Shown: positions 1-13,975, counted from the first letter of the stretch. The stretch: DNA of 64,000 nucleotides from Sphagnum compactum (GCA_965153455.1 OZ234498.1:17174001-17238000); one strand, 5' to 3'. Program-made: numbers and translations. The notes: generated by a model from the letters alone, not told the origin.

Positions 1-1186
1 TTTTTTGTTTATGTTTGTTTCATGTTTAAAATTTTTTCTATTCTTATTTTGTCTATCTTCATTTCTATTTTTATGAGTTTATTTATTTATTTATTTTCTA
101 TTTTCTTTTCCAAAAAATTCTAGTGTTTCTAATATGTTTTATAATTAAAATAATTTTTAAAAAACTTTTTTATTTTTGTTTGATTAGATGCAGGTTTGAA
201 GTTTGGAAAAAGAAGACAAACCTCATTTTTCTGTCAAGTATGATTTTTTTTCTCTTTCTTTTGCTCTCTGTTTTGTTTCTTATTTTTTGTCATCTATTTT
301 TTAATTTTCTTTTAAGATTATTTTACTATATTTCCCTTTTTTGTTTCATGTTTAAGTGTTTACAAAAAGTTTCTAATTGTTAAAGTGTTTTTCTGTTATT
401 ATTTTTTTTCTAGTTTTTTCCCCTTTTAAAATATATATTTGTTTTGTTTGGATGGATGACAGACGGATGATGAGATGGATGACGGACGGATGGATGGATG
501 GAAAGCTTAATTTCATCCCGACGTCCTTTACTATATGTAATGCTCAATATACAAAATGAGCAAAATTTGATGAGTTGTTGTGAAAAGAAGGATACCTACC
601 TTTAGGAAAAGAGTGAGACCATCATTTTGGCTAGTTCCCTGTTTTCCAATTCAATCCAGTTAAGATGGGGTTAAATTTTTGTGAGTCTAAGGAACCTCAA
701 GTTCAAACTTGAAACCAACCAAATATGGTCACCACCCAATCAATAATGGTCAGAAGTTAAGTATCATGTTTTATGGACATGATATAGCCATGAGCTTTTT
801 AAGATTGCACCACTCCAGAACAAGGAAGAATTGAGAGATCAAGAAAACCAACTAGTCCATGTCAAACCCAACAATTGAATTCACACTTTGGAAAATAATT
901 ACTGGAACCACACAAATTATGTGGCATGCCCTTCTGGTTAAGAGACGTTTTAAGCGGAGTGGACCCTAGACCTCATATTGAGATCATCTTAGTGGGGCCA
1001 TTAATGCGATAGGAAGGTGAAGTTAGAAATGGCTCCATGAGATTCGACTCCTTTAGGAGTTGGGTGGACATGGACTTGGGAGTCCGGGTTGGTTAAGGTG
1101 GTGAGCTTAGGCTTGTGTCAGCCAAGAGAGGATTGGGGATTGTCTTCAGGATTATAATGACAGGCGCTATCCCTTAAAACTCTCAA
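1..1186. other. T-rich intergenic DNA with a GGAT-type microsatellite
   Basis: The first 440 bases are strongly T-rich on the plus strand. A short imperfect run of GGAT/GACGGAT units follows at about 449-505. The remainder to 1186 has no reading frame or element I recognise. Confidence 0.6.
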
Positions 1187-1452
1187 GGAATGATTGAGTG
1201 TTGTCCTAGGCTGACCCAAGAGGGTTAGCTCGTTAAAGAACTTGGGACAACTAGGAGTTGTCCATTTAAAGCTTTGCAGCTGCCAGGAGAGGGTTGGCCC
1301 TGAGATAATTTGGTGTTGTCTCGGTTTAAACCCCTTTTGGACTATCTCATGGAGTTAGTTCGACAAAGGCCCCAGGGCAACTTGGTGTTGTCCCAGTTCC
1401 AACCCCTTGGGCCAACTTTGGGAGTTTGTTCCAAGGGGGCCCCATAAGCAAT
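1187..1452. repeat. Imperfect tandem repeat, about 70-100 bp units
   Basis: Three successive blocks share the words 'aacttggtgttgtccc', 'aacccctt' and 'gttcgacaaaggcccc' or close variants (about 1235-1265, 1296-1372 and 1373-1446). A perfect small palindrome with 8-base arms, GGACAACT/AGTTGTCC, lies at 1245-1263. No coding potential is visible. It may be part of a decayed LTR, but I cannot identify the element. Confidence 0.5.
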
Positions 1453-1903
1453 AGGCTTTAGGGGTGGCTCCAAGTTAGACTAGGACTTAGTTTCATTAGC
1501 AAGTCTAGCAAGTCTAAGTAGAGACTTTAAGTTCGTCTTGAATGGTCGGGACATTGGCAGGTTCTTGTATATAATGAACAAGACGCAGTCAAATGGCAAA
1601 GAGGGATGCTCCTCTTAATTGATCTTGTGCCAATGTAATTTGCATGGCCAATTCCCAAGTTTGCTAGATTTTATGGTATTGGGGCAATTACATAGGTCCA
1701 GCACAACAACATAAGATGGCCCCATACAAAAAGAAGACAACTTTGAATCTCCTATAGAGACACAAGATGCATTACATTCATATCTTGTTAGACAAGTAAT
1801 GGCATGCAGTAAGTCTTTATTTGAAACCCTTGCACACCAACTTCAAATTCCTAGGTCACAATGTCAAGATCAATTTGTTGACAGTAAATGTCACCTTGAT
1901 AGC

Positions 1904-2111
1904 AGCCAAACTTTTTCCATAGGTTACATATAGCCAAAAAGTTAAATTAGAAATGAATAGTGCTAAAAATATGTGTCTTTTGGGATTTTCAGTAGCCAAA
2001 GTTGACCAAAATTTGAGAAAAATTGCCAATTTTTTATACCTGGTTCAAATAAGTAGCCAAAAAAAATAAAAAGACATTTATAAAGAAATTCATATTTAGC
2101 TTGTAGCCAAA
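1904..2111 (+). repeat. Short degenerate array with TAGCCAAA phrases
   Basis: The phrase (T)AGCCAAA recurs at 1904, 1931, 1993, 2054 and 2104, with spacings near 27, 62, 61 and 50 bases. The last copy forms a small inverted repeat, TAGCCAAAGTTGGCTA. The spacing suggests a decayed tandem repeat of about 60 bp. Its nature is unknown. Confidence 0.4.
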
Positions 2112-2445
2112 GTTGGCTAAATCTTCATATGGAGGATCACTACTTTGATTACATCACAAAATTGACCCAAAAACACATTGATAGCAGCTTGAAATTGGTG
2201 GAGCCTCTTTCCTTGGCACTTATGGGTTCCTTCCCTCATAATTATTTCACATATTAAATCATCATCCCTCCCCCACCTTGTGAAACATTGGATCTGCCAC
2301 CTTTGGAGATTTTCTAGTTGAGTATTAGTGGTGAAAGACATACCATATCAAATGTACCAAAATCATTACCCAAAATTCCCGAGTGTCAATAGTAGATGCC
2401 TTTTTCATACCATGTACCTTAATGTACATGCACACTGTGCGCTTT

Positions 2446-2690
2446 CAGAGCATCTTCAATGGTGCCCCTCATTTGGGTTGATATCACCATTAACATAGAG
2501 AGATAAGGGTTTTCCCTCCTCACCCATAAAACATGAATTTTGAACAATAGTTTACTATGATATCATTTAAATAATGACATTTGGGCCAATCACTATAATC
2601 ATTTAAATAAAGGCAGTTGTATACTCAGAACACCCTTGTGAAAAAGCACAACATTCAATGCAAAAGTTGGATGCAACGTGCCACAGTCAA
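2446..2690 (+). mobile_element. Probable degraded Tourist-like MITE (family A, third copy)
   Basis: It starts with AGAGCATCTTCAATGG, resembling the terminal repeat of the family A elements at 4715 and 33922. Its interior at about 2580-2640 (a GGGCCAATCA core followed by a TTTAAATAAAGG stretch) parallels the core of the 33922 copy in the same orientation. The right end is poorly preserved, so the boundary is approximate. Confidence 0.4.
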
Positions 2691-2738
2691 TTTTCACACT
2701 ATGGTATTGCTATTCTTCCACCAATTTACTCATACATT

Positions 2739-3700
2739 GATGAAACCTTGCCAACCATAAAATAACCAAAGCACCCAAATAAGGGGAAACAAGGAACAAG
2801 GACCCACGTCAAGACAACAAATGAGCCACCTAAGAGGGCAGACCACAAGGGGAAACATCAAATTTTCAAACCCCTTTCCATTACAAGAAGCATATCAAAT
2901 AAGGAAAGGGGAGGACCTCTTGAAAGGAAGTCTAGCTTAAATGAACTTTCACCTATGGCAATTGCACGTCTCAAAATAGAGATCACTTGTAACATGATTG
3001 ACACCTTTTGTTTATGACATGAGCATAAAACTGAAAGAAGAAGGCTTCAAATGCCTTTCACTCCTCATTTCATGTTGGCACATCAACGAAAAAAATTGTT
3101 CACTTGTTAGTGTAAACATTTGAAAACCTTTACAACTAAAGGGAGAAACATGTCCATCGAGAATTGATTGTAGTAAAAATCGTCCTTCATCTGAGCTGCA
3201 ATTGTTGCAACAACCCCATGAAAAATAATAGCCCATAAAACCAAATCAACTTGAGTGAAGTCGACAATGAAAACGTTTGCCGACATGCAAACACCATCAC
3301 CTGATAGCAGAACGTCAACTTGACATTGTGAAAATCATAAGGCATGGGTGAAAGGACATGGGTTTGGTTTCATGAAACGTGAAATTTCGCATTTTTCACA
3401 ATGGTTGTGAAAATATTTCACACAACATTGTGCGAGACCATCCTTGCCCCAGCATGAGTGTAATAAAAAAGGTGAATCCCTGTAGGGTCCAATGGTTGGT
3501 TATAAATGAAGTGTGACACTTCAAGGATTAAAGGATGGAAGAGACCCAACTTAGTGCGCAACGCAATGGAGAAAACATCTAAAGTTACGCAGAAAAAAAA
3601 ACGATAGTTGGGCAAAATGACAACCAAACGTTCACACTTGGTCTCACACACAACCTCAAGTGCATTTGGTGTGAATCAAAATGTAAATTAAAAATGATGT
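2739..3700 (-). pseudogene. 3' end of a non-LTR retroelement ORF (decayed)
   Basis: Read on the minus strand, about 3651 down to 2860 gives pieces that match the C-terminal region of a retroelement reverse-transcriptase polyprotein I know from non-flowering plant genomes. Visible parts are a segment with QPLDPTGIHL (about 3500), one with GVVATIAAQMKDDFY (about 3190), FLPLVVKVFKCLH (about 3130) and SILRRAIAIGESS (about 2950). Several stops and frame changes interrupt it, so it is dead. The last 200 bases (2739-2941) recur at 21049-21259, which places the element's 3' end at about 2739. The family assignment rests on memory of conserved phrases, not on a search. Confidence 0.55.
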
Positions 3701-4714
3701 TAGTAAAGGAATGGTCGTACAATCTTTTTTAAATAGGTTTCTGAAAGCAATTTGTGCCTCTCTCAACTAACTATTCAAAAAAGGGCACACATGTCGTAAC
3801 CCCCAAAAGGAAAAAGCTTTTGCGTTTATTTCAAGTGCGCCTAAAAAGGGAAAAACCTGAACTATTTACACCTATCACTTTCAACAAGAATGGACAAAAA
3901 TCCAACAACAACTTGGAGGCTATAACAATGGCAATTAAGGCCCAACTCCCTAAATAGGCTATTGGAATAATGACCTACAAAGAAATCAACCCTACACCCC
4001 CATTAAAAATGGAGAAAACCACGTACTGACATATTAAAAGGACCTTGGGGCACTCTAATGCGCTCAAATCCAAAAGTCTTTTTAAAACTCGACTTGAGGT
4101 CAAATCAAAAACAACAAACAAATTTTAAAAACCTAAAAAGGGGAAGTAACCAAAAAAAAAGAAAAAATCTTTGGACAAAATATTGAAAAAGGATACCAAA
4201 AGCCACCTAAACAGTCTCTAATTTTAAAAACACGTTTACATGTCAAATATCTTCGCTTAAAGCCTCCTAAAACACAAAGGCAAAAAAAGCAAAACCAAAG
4301 ATAACATCAATGACCATGATGCTACTAAGGAACAACAAAACTCAACATGAGAGATGAACCTAAAAAATAAGTCAAAAGGGGACCAAGTTGAACATTTACA
4401 AGGTGGAACAAACAACCCCACAAAAACCAATTGAAAAAAAAATGATAAAAAATGAAAAAGACGACATGGACAAGCCAGGAAAATACATTCCACTCAAAGA
4501 TGTTCTTCAGCAGTGAGTTTTACACATATGAAAAGAAATTACAAGACAAAATAACCTGTGAACCTGACAAATGTGTCTAAGAATTGCACCAAAATAAATT
4601 AAATTGTTGATACCAGTGTTCTAAATTTTATGAGCTTTGCACCTCTTGGAATGAGGCACTCTCCAAATTCACGCAGTGAGGCCTTATTTTGGAACGCCCC
4701 TTGCCTGGGGGCTC
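3701..4714. other. A-rich intergenic DNA, nothing recognised
   Basis: This stretch is rich in A on the plus strand (T on the minus). It may be the upstream continuation of the minus-strand retroelement relic, but I could not align any reverse-transcriptase motif in it. The open frames here are short and low-complexity. Confidence 0.4.
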
Positions 4715-5040
4715 AGAGCATGCGCAACGGCAGCAGTAGAATCTGCCTGTATGGTACTTTTTGGAGGAAGAATTTGCAGAAAAGCACTCTGAAAGTGCTT
4801 GGGGCCTGGAAATGTCCACATGGTACCAGGGCCCCCCCTAGAATGCCAGTAGGAGGAAATGACGTGTTTCTCAGCAATAAATGATTATTTCTCATTGGCC
4901 AACTACAATGATTGGCCTGGGTGGTGAGAGTTAAATAGTTTCTCGCACTTTGTCTTGTCTATCTTTTCATGTTCATGGGTGGGCATGGGAGACAATGTGC
5001 TAAATACTGATCGAGGGCTGCTGTTGGTCATGATGCCCTT
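4715..5040 (-). mobile_element. Tourist/Harbinger-like MITE, family A
   Basis: The left end is AGAGCATGCGCAACGGCAGC and the right end GTTGGTCATGATGCCCT, a decayed inverted copy. The whole interval aligns along its length with the reverse complement of 33922-34244, including the shared core around CAACTACAATGATTGGCC and a shared GGTGGTGAGAGTTAAATAGT block. No coding region is present. Three-base flanks (TCA left, TTA right) fit the short T-N-A target duplications of PIF/Harbinger elements, which is suggestive only. Confidence 0.72.
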
Positions 5041-8000
5041 ACCTCTCACAAAAAAAACTTCACTGAATGTTAGTTAACTTGCATTTTGAAAACATTATTT
5101 CTCTGGTTATGTTGTAGACCAATAGGTGCTGCGTACTTACTCTACGATCTGAGAGAACAGTGCTGGACATTCTTTTGATGTGAGAAAGGTGCCGCAGGAT
5201 CCTCGTCAATGAGGACAAAGAATTCTTGGCAATAGTAGTCTCTGCATGGATGAGTGTGATGATCAATTTTGACATGGAAGAAAAAAGCCTTTAGACATAC
5301 AGAAATCACTTCACTCAGCAACGTCGTGTTTTAGCCCCCTTCCACCTGACATTGAAGACAGAAACAACGGGAGCAAAATTGAGGAGCTACAATCTTCCTC
5401 TCTCTTGTTGCACTCAGGTACTAGAGGAGGCCAGGACCCAACCCTAAACAAATTAAACAAAAGGCAAATGAAAATATTGAAAAAATATGAGAATAAAAAG
5501 GCAAAAAGTTCACATTTTAGATTAAGAAAAAATAAAATAGTTCAAAATTTCAAGGAAAAAAACATCATTGTACAATGCATTGTGACAATGTCCAAGTTTC
5601 ACACCCCATGTGACCATTTAAAAAAAAAAGAGGAAATGATGTATACAAAGTGGCTACCCCCATAGGAAGATGTAAAAAGTGGTAATCATCCCTAGGAAGA
5701 TTTAACTAAATCTAGTTAGAAGCAAGATATGAAATATTTAGTCATCCTTCTAAAATTCTGGCTGCACACTCGAAACCAAACATAGAAATCTGACAACTAC
5801 ATAAAAATGATTTTTTTAATTGAAAAAAAATTGAATCTCAATACATTAATTTTTGGTAGGACAAATCCTTAACTTTCAAAAATAATTAATTATTTGTTTC
5901 ACCATGAACAACATTGTTATATGGGTATGGAATACACTATACAACATCAATGAAGTTTAGACGAGCATTTTCCAATTCTTGATTTCAAAAGGAACCTTTA
6001 ATCTTGGTTTTAACCTCTCTTTTTTTTGTTTGTTTTTGAAGGAACTTTTGATCTGGACTTGAGACTGGTTCTTTGGATTTTTAAATTTTTTTGTTCAAAT
6101 CACCTCCACAAAGAGTTTAAAACTAGTATGATTTAAAACAAGGTTTGGTTCCATCTCTATTACACACAATTAAATCTTCAAAAATGTGTAATTAGTTTGT
6201 TCAATTGGTGCACACACTCCAAAATAGAGAATATGTATTATTTATTATTTACTATCTATTTATGTACAACCAATTAGATGCAATAACATGTTTAAAATGC
6301 AATGCCAAATTTATTTATTTTTCAATAAAATTATACTTACATACCTAAAAAAACATGAACTTTTTAAAAATGGGGCAACACCTCGGTTCAAGTTCTAATT
6401 GAATTTTGAAAATAGACCAGTTCTTTGATTAGGTGCCAATGGTGATTCCCAGAAAACTTGCAACCTTTGGTCTGGAGACCTTAAAATTTGACCTTATTGT
6501 CAAACTCAAACTCATTGAAATCCAAAAACTTATCAACATTAGTTTAGACCCTCCCTTTCTTGTAAGATAAAACCCTAGGAAAACATTCCCCAAGCATGGA
6601 GTTTAATACAAAATAAAAGTTAAGGGTGACCTCATCTTGGGAATGTACCTCACCTTTGGGCTTTACATTAGAAAACCATGAGGTATAATTTTACCATGAA
6701 CCTAAACATATGGATATCAAAAGGTGTAGAAGAGGAAGGTTCTGATGTCTATTTTTCAATTGTGAAAGGGATTTTATACCTACTCCAACTCTTACACCTT
6801 AAGAGACAAGGGAATTTGATGTGTAGGGTAAGGATCCAAAATGACCAATTTTGGGAATGAGGGTTGGCATAAGTTAAGTGCCAAGGACAAGACTTAAATT
6901 CTTAGAGGAACCCCATTTTAGATAGCTGCATTTCATTTGAGAAGAAAAGGAGGCACCTTATGTGTGAGGTTCCTCCTTTAATTGAAGAACTTCATGTGTA
7001 AGGCGTCATCCCACATTGTGGTAGAAATTTGATTGAGGGCAAGGCACTTTGTCATACACTTAAAACAAAATACACAAGTAATGTGTTAGAACCCTATTTA
7101 TATAGATAGCTTTTACACATTGAATTGTTAGTTCATTCACAATTATTAAAACAATGACTAAACCACCAAATCTAACACTCCCATTCACTTGGAAAAATAA
7201 TTTTCAGACTTTCACACAACTCTATTTTGTTCAACAATAAAAAATAATTGTCTTTCTCCATCATTTTCATTGTTATTTTAAAATTCTCACAAACCTACCA
7301 AACCCTATTACACATTCAACTATTAGTTCACTCAAGATATCTAGGAAATAAAAATGTAGATCATCAAGTTTAGCAGTTGCATTGATCATAACAGTTTTTT
7401 GCACACCTACACAGAAGCCTATTCAACACCCTCCTAATATTAGCATACTAATATAATATTATAACCTTTTTATGCATACATACAAGGTTAAAAACATTAT
7501 CAGCTCTTTAAGTGTAGGAGAAGGGTCTAAATGTAAACCCTTCTCCCACATGAAGGAAAGTACATTTTTAATCTTCTTTTTGAAAAATAAGACTCTTTCA
7601 AAATCGTAAAGTCCCATAGAGATTTTCTTAGTATATCTTTTTGCGCCTCCTCAGGCACAACTTTTCCCTGTACCCTTAAGCTCCTGTAAGAAGCCCGTCA
7701 ATGGTCAAACAGGACCTTACGCATACTTTTTCAAAATTTATCTATCTGGTACTTTACTCTCGGAAAGGTTTTTTTAAAAGTCTTTCATGAAGTGTGGTGC
7801 AACCCTCAGGCTATCGGCCTTGTGCCGATGCATTACTTCCCGAAAGGACCTCAAAAAGGAACCTTACCCTATACATAAGGTCACATTGACCAACCAATGG
7901 AACCTTACGATTTTGGACATAGTCAACATGACCTTACAATTTTGTAAGCTTGAGGTTACTCTTGAGAAGGGACAAAAGAAAATGCACAATGCAAATTGCG

Positions 8001-11000
8001 CCACTTCTTTAAGTAGGTGTAAGATCCCTCTCATTCTTAAGGAGTAAACATAAGATCCATCCTTTTTTCTTTTTTGGTCTAGGAGGCTCATTCACAGATA
8101 TATGTTGCCCTCCTTCAAATACACTTCAAGACCCATGTGCTCAAAAGTGTTTGATTCCCATTGAGGTGGACATGGTTACCAATAAATGCCACCTAGAAAG
8201 CGTTTAGGTAAGGACAAAATGGTGACCTAGTAATCAAGCCACACTTGTAGAGGTGCAATTTGTTGCCTTTGTCTCCCCTCTCCACTTGGGGTTCTCTCTC
8301 TCTCTCTAAGGGTTTATTTCCAACCTCTCTTACTTCCATGGTGCATGTGCAAACAAGGCTGTTCCAAGACCTTAATCATTGCAGTTGGTGTTACTTTCCT
8401 CATAATTGTGATCTACTTAATTTTGATATTTTGATTAAACTTTAGTGAATGTTTTTACCTATGTGCGATCCCCAATTTCTGGTGCATTTTCCCATTAGAA
8501 GACAAGCAAAAGAACGGAGTTTGCCTTCCCAAAACCAATATTGATGAACTTCAAGTCTTGTCTAGACAGGCTTTTTACCCCAGGCAGTGATTGGTGAAAC
8601 CATTCTGTGTTCCAGACAAGATAGTGAGAGTGTGCTTAAGTGCCTGCTTAATAGTTATGCACATGAAGCTGACATTGCAGAACTGGTTTATCCACAAAGG
8701 TTTGCTTATGTGACACTACGCCAATGGGTTGGTGTGATTGTAAGTTTACGTGTTGGCTAATGTGTTGCAGGCCTGGAGTCTGACCTGTTCATTGGTCACT
8801 TCGAGAAGAAAGAGGGTTTCTATAAACTGGGTAGAAGAAACTTCGGAGTATAGCTGACATAGTTTGAAAGGACACTGAATTGGCAGAAGAATTTCGCAGG
8901 CTTCTTGAAAGCTGAATTCAGGCCTGATACACCTTGCAGGGTATATAGGCTGACTCAATCTAGAATTTGAAGTTTAAAAAATGGGAGGTCGGTTCGGAGC
9001 ACACTCTGACTGTCAGAAGTCTTTAGTCAAATGTGTGTGGTTTGTGCATGTCTTTGAAAATTATTTGGAAGTAATCACCATCCATACAATAACCATGACA
9101 ACCATCTTTCTAGTTCACACACAAAAGTACACAGTACTACTGCAAAAAATCTGAGAGGATAATTAAAACTAAAACAGAAACTTCATGATAATAATGAAGA
9201 GGAATGAATCTATGATGTGATTACACAATCCTATGATTTCTAATAATCCCTTCAACCACTCTACAGTTCCATCTAACTGAAACCCACATGTTAGGAGTAT
9301 TTGGAACAGACAACGGAACCCACATCTAAAACTAACAATTATAACTGTAGTCATTTTACTAATTCAGACAACTTCATATCAAATTACCTAATACTTTTCC
9401 ACATAATGAATCGCTCATGAATGTGATCCTCAAGGACCCACACGGGATATATAGGAAGTTTCAGCTGCATTGGGAGCTGTCGTGATTACCTTATTCTGAA
9501 ATGCTAACCCACAGAAGCATATGCGTAATACAGCCCTATTGTCGAGGATGGTACTGCAGGTGGCCATAGCAGAGTATATATTGCCTGTCACAATTGCAAG
9601 CTGTGTCTTGGGGTCATCAAGTTACCCAGTAAGACAGGAAAGAGCTCACACACCCTCTGCATGTCCGGTCTGTCCTACATTGCGTGTGACTGCACCATGG
9701 ACACATCAACAACAACTATGTGAATGGCAACTTGAACAACAAACATGTCAAAAGAAAATGTCACGCCCTGCAGGGAAAGCAAACCACCAACCAAATCCAA
9801 CACAAGTGAAGAAGTCAAATTGGAGGCGCCTGCCACCCCCCTCCTAACACCTCTCCCCAAATGACTGACCCAGGATTGTTATCTTCATGAAACAGCAATG
9901 GCCTCAACAAATGATGAACATCATAAGTTATGGTACACTTACAAATCATGTTCATAAGGCACACTGTCAACTAACCCACAATCGCTTCCAAATGAAAAGA
10001 CACAGAATACAACCAACTGCTATGAAAGAAGAGATTTTCATATTCTTGCTTTTACTTCTTGTCCCCATGGGGGTTGTTTTCTGTTTTGGGAAAGAATTTT
10101 CATAATGTCTATTTTAGATACTCTTCAATTAGTGGTGTGCACGAGATGTGCTTTGAACTAAGTCTCCTGATCCAGAGTTGATGGGAAGTTCCGTTTCATC
10201 TCTGGCAACAATTTAAGTCTTTCAATTTTGCTTATTGCATACTTACCAGAGAGCTCAACTCAAAGCTCTCAGGCACTGTGATCTGTATTACATCTGACAA
10301 TTGCTGTTAGTGCTTGGTGGGTACCATGGGCTGGCAGCCTGGCCCACAGTTGGAAAACCATAGCGTTTTTTTACTGCTCACACAGTTACTAGCACAATTT
10401 GAAGTCATGCAAATCATGGAGCTCTGGATGAGAATTAGTGGGCCACTTTGCAAATGGAAGCTGCAACCTTATCAGCAATAATGAAAAGATAAAGGAGATC
10501 ATAAGATTAGTCCATAATAATTGTGGATATGGCCTTAATATTCTGGATCTTTATATCAAGTTTCATATTAAGAGCTTCCCCTAAGATTAATCTCAATAAA
10601 AGGATATAATCTTAACCCTCAAGATTAATTCATGATATTGTGGCTTGGTGTAAATTGCCTTTGTGTTCATGTATACTCCCTCTTGCAAAATCGCAAAGAT
10701 GGACATTTGATCCATTGCTCCAAGAAGGAACAAGCGGCTCATCACATAATGGCTCCACTCTTTAAATGAGATCCATAAGGATGATAAATATTCAGCATAC
10801 TATTGGAAACCCGTGGTGGTTAGCACGGGGAAGCCCAAGTGGATTCTTCAGTCATGTTGGAAATATTTCTATAGTGCACTCCATATGACCCTAAAATGTA
10901 GGGATACCAAACTTTGGTCTGTTTCTGGGTGCATCAAAATGTCTCAACCCTTAGGGGCAGAGCAAATTAATGGTGGCTCCATTATTGTTAATTACATTAA

Positions 11001-13890
11001 AGCTTCAGATGGCTGTTCTGTCCACTAATGATCAGTTGATCAGCTCCGCTAATCATACCTGACTCATGTTTGACAATAGATTCAAAATAACTAGTTGCTG
11101 AAGGAAATGCGATCATTAGAAAGTTTCAATCTTTTTTTCCCCCAATTTTGTGATGTCTTCTTGTTTTTCAACATTTGTGAGAGACGTTTCAGGGAAGGAA
11201 GAAAATTCTGGGGGACAATTAACCTTCTATTTCTTAATCAGATATGTTTTACAAAAATGACAATTTCAGCTTTTTGTTTCTTCTTGAGCATTGAGTACAT
11301 CTATGTCCCCAAGATTGGTGTGGGTTTCACACACCATTGGTGAAGATATTCTTTATATTTACTAGAGGACAAGATGACATTGAAACAACTGTAAAACTGC
11401 TTGAAAAAGTGTCATCCCTTTTCACAACAGATTGGCACCTTGGGACCTGAATCAATTTCAATGATCTTTGTAACTTAACATTGCATGTGGAAGCTCAATT
11501 TCTAATTTGCTATGGAATTTTTAGGTAGGTTCTTTGACCAGTTTTTTTACTCTTTTGAGAACCACTGGTCAAGGGTCCATATCCGCAACCCTTACCCACC
11601 AGTCCTTTCTTTGAAAAAGAGATAACCACCCAACACTGGTTGAGACCCAATCTACAACTGAACCAAATTTATGGTAAAGTTAAAGTTACCCAATGATTGT
11701 TAGGAAAAGTGTCAGTTCTCTGAAAATGTTCAAATACCCAGAACAGACAGTTATTTTATTCTGAATTTTTCTTAAAAAACCCCCAGAACCTGAGGTTCTT
11801 TGATTTCAAAAGATTTCCAAAACCCAGAACCAGAGCTATAACACAGTCAAAGAGCTGCCCAACACTAGATTCACAACCACAATCTCAGAAATCTCAAACG
11901 CAGTTGTGTAGACCTACCTTAATGTCATGAATCCTGTTTCAGCAACTGTTTGTCAATCAGCTCTTCAGAAGTTCAGAAAGACCTACATATCATATCTGTT
12001 GGCAAATTAGACACATGCACCAAGTGGCAATTGTATTTCCAGAAAGATGGCCCAAAATATATTCACAGGAATCTGCAATTCTTTCCTATGGACAAGCTCT
12101 TTGGTCAAGATGTGATCAACCAGGTCTTCATTGTTTCTGAGTGATGGCAAAGAGTACAATGGACAAGGATGGTAAGTGCCTTTGTATTGAAGGTTGCTTT
12201 GCCCAGTTGCACAGAAGGAATAGAAGCACACTGCCTTTTCAAGTGCCCAGTTACAACTGCAGGATGTAGTGCAAGAATGTGCAGAAGTAGCTATACGATA
12301 CTATCACAAGGACATTCATGCAAAGGTACAAGGCACTGCAAACAAAGCTACTACTAATGTAAACAATTTACCATACCCAAATGTATGGGAAATCCTGCTG
12401 TGAGCAAGGTTGAGGTTCAGTGCAGACACCAATAATGCATCCAGAGCAATTTTTGTCTCTATTTCTAAGCACCGAAAAAATCTGTCAATGAAAATGTTTG
12501 ACAACATCCATTGGAACATCCAAGCCATAAGAGGAGAAACAATGAAAGCCTTAGGAGATGGTAGTCCTAAAGGTGGCAAATACCTCCTTCCAATGCTTCC
12601 CTGCTGCCTCTTCAGTGTTCTGGAACTCCCAAATGTGCTCTGCTGCTCCCATTCTTGAAGCATTTCCTGCCACAATGTTACCTTCATTGTGGGTGTCAAA
12701 CTGCAGTTCTAGAACCTGGGATTATCTAGAAGAATCTCCAGACTGCAGTTTAGAAGCCTGAGATTAGCTAGAAGAATTTCCTGCTATTGAACAGAACAGC
12801 CAAAGAGAAGCCACAACTTAAATTTTTTCCACCAACAAATTGATCAGGGAGGCAACAAAAATAGAGGGAGCTCCTCACACTCAAGTGCAACACACAAGGT
12901 ACAAACAAACTATAGTGGTTCACAGGAGTCCTGCATATACCAGTGAGATGATGTGGTGCATTGCCACAGCATGGGGGATAGTTCGATGTTGCGATCTGCA
13001 AACCAAATCCAACAGAACTTCCAACAAACCCCTCCATCTATAATCAGGCCCTAGAGAAATGTAAACCCTAGAGGAGACCGCCTTCAAATTTCTGTACAAA
13101 ACAACTGTTGAACAAATGAGAATTATAGAAAACCTGAGCCCTGAAGTTTCAATTCAAAAGGATTGGCAAATTGGACCAGCCAGTACTCATTAGAAAGCAT
13201 ATAGGACCAGCCAGTCAGGACCCATCCATCAGAAATTCATTGCTTGTGGTGCGTAATATTACCCATTTGTGTTGCACCCCTTGGAAAAAAGATGCATGTG
13301 GTGATCTCAAGGGGAACCAGTGGAAAATATGAGTCCAAGAATCAACAACACATACCAGAGCTGACTGCTACCAATATGTGCCATCATGTCCCTGTCAGAA
13401 GGGAAGTGTGTTCACTGTTGGTTGCTGCAGCACCCTGCCACATAGGAGAGATGGAGAAATGATCCACAGTCAGGTACCCCAAACAATCATCAAAGAAGCT
13501 AAAGTGTGATGATGCCCATTTGCTGGGAGATGAAGTTGGATTGGGGAGGTTGTTATGAGCAAGAGCATACGAGAAAGAATCAATGGGTTGGTTGCACACG
13601 AATGTCCAAAAGAAGAGATAATCAGAGAGAAACCCATCTCGCCCTACAGGATCTAAGAAGTGCCAAGGAAGTACGTGAGAAAGAAGAAAGAATGTCTAAA
13701 GAAAAAATAGTCCAGGAACTTCTCTAGAAATCCAAAAAAGCAGACAAGAAAGAGGCGCCCTCTTACTGACGACTTACAGTAGCGAACAAACCAGAGGTCA
13801 TCACAGCCGGGGAAGAAGACCAATGGATGTAATGGGTTGAGACGCAATGGGAAGCGTCGCGTTGTTCCTGTAGCCCGCATGTCCATGGAA
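5041..13890. other. Long intergenic stretch without supported genes
   Basis: Nearly 9 kb of AT-rich sequence. Open frames reach about 130 codons (for example minus 12316-12699) but show no domain I recognise and no credible splice-linked continuation. The 11617-11640 segment ends in CACCCAACACTG, resembling the terminal repeat of the hAT-type element at 62330, so an old hAT fragment may lie at about 11.5-11.7 kb. The last few hundred bases become more GC- and CpG-rich and are probably the promoter of the RING ligase gene. Confidence 0.5.
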
Positions 13891-13893
13891 CCC

Positions 13894-13906
13894 AATATAG
13901 ATATAC
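13894..13906 (+). promoter_or_regulatory. Candidate TATA box of the RING ligase gene
   Basis: An AATATAGATATAC stretch lies about 110-125 bases upstream of the first in-frame ATG at 14018. It falls at the transition from GC-richer sequence into the likely leader. Transcription would be expected to start near 13925-13940. Position and composition are the only evidence. Confidence 0.4.
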
Positions 13907-13914
13907 TCTTTCTC

Positions 13915-13941
13915 GCTGGCTGGCTGGCTGGCTGGCTGGCT
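13915..13941 (+). repeat. (GGCT)n microsatellite in the putative 5' leader
   Basis: About six tandem GGCT units directly follow the TATA-like box and precede the first upstream ATG. Depending on the true start site, they lie at the transcription start or inside the leader of the RING ligase mRNA. Confidence 0.8.
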
Positions 13942-13942
13942 T

Positions 13943-13975
13943 ATGGGAGTCTCTAGGGTTTGTGAAGTTTTGTGA
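13943..13975 (+). CDS. Upstream ORF 1 of the RING ligase leader (10 codons)
   Basis: ATG at 13943 opens a 10-codon frame (MGVSRVCEVL) ending at TGA 13973-13975. It lies wholly upstream of the main start at 14018. It would count as a uORF only if transcription starts before 13943. No function is claimed. Confidence 0.35.
   Translation: MGVSRVCEVL

Noticed and set aside
4630-4884. Overlapping frames on both strands around the 4.7-kb region
   Set aside because: They lie across the end of a MITE whose relatives do not keep the frame.
12316-12699. 127-codon minus-strand open frame upstream of the RING ligase gene
   Set aside because: No recognisable domain, no flanking splice-linked exons, and overlapping plus-strand frames of similar quality. 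Most likely chance or an unrecognised relic.
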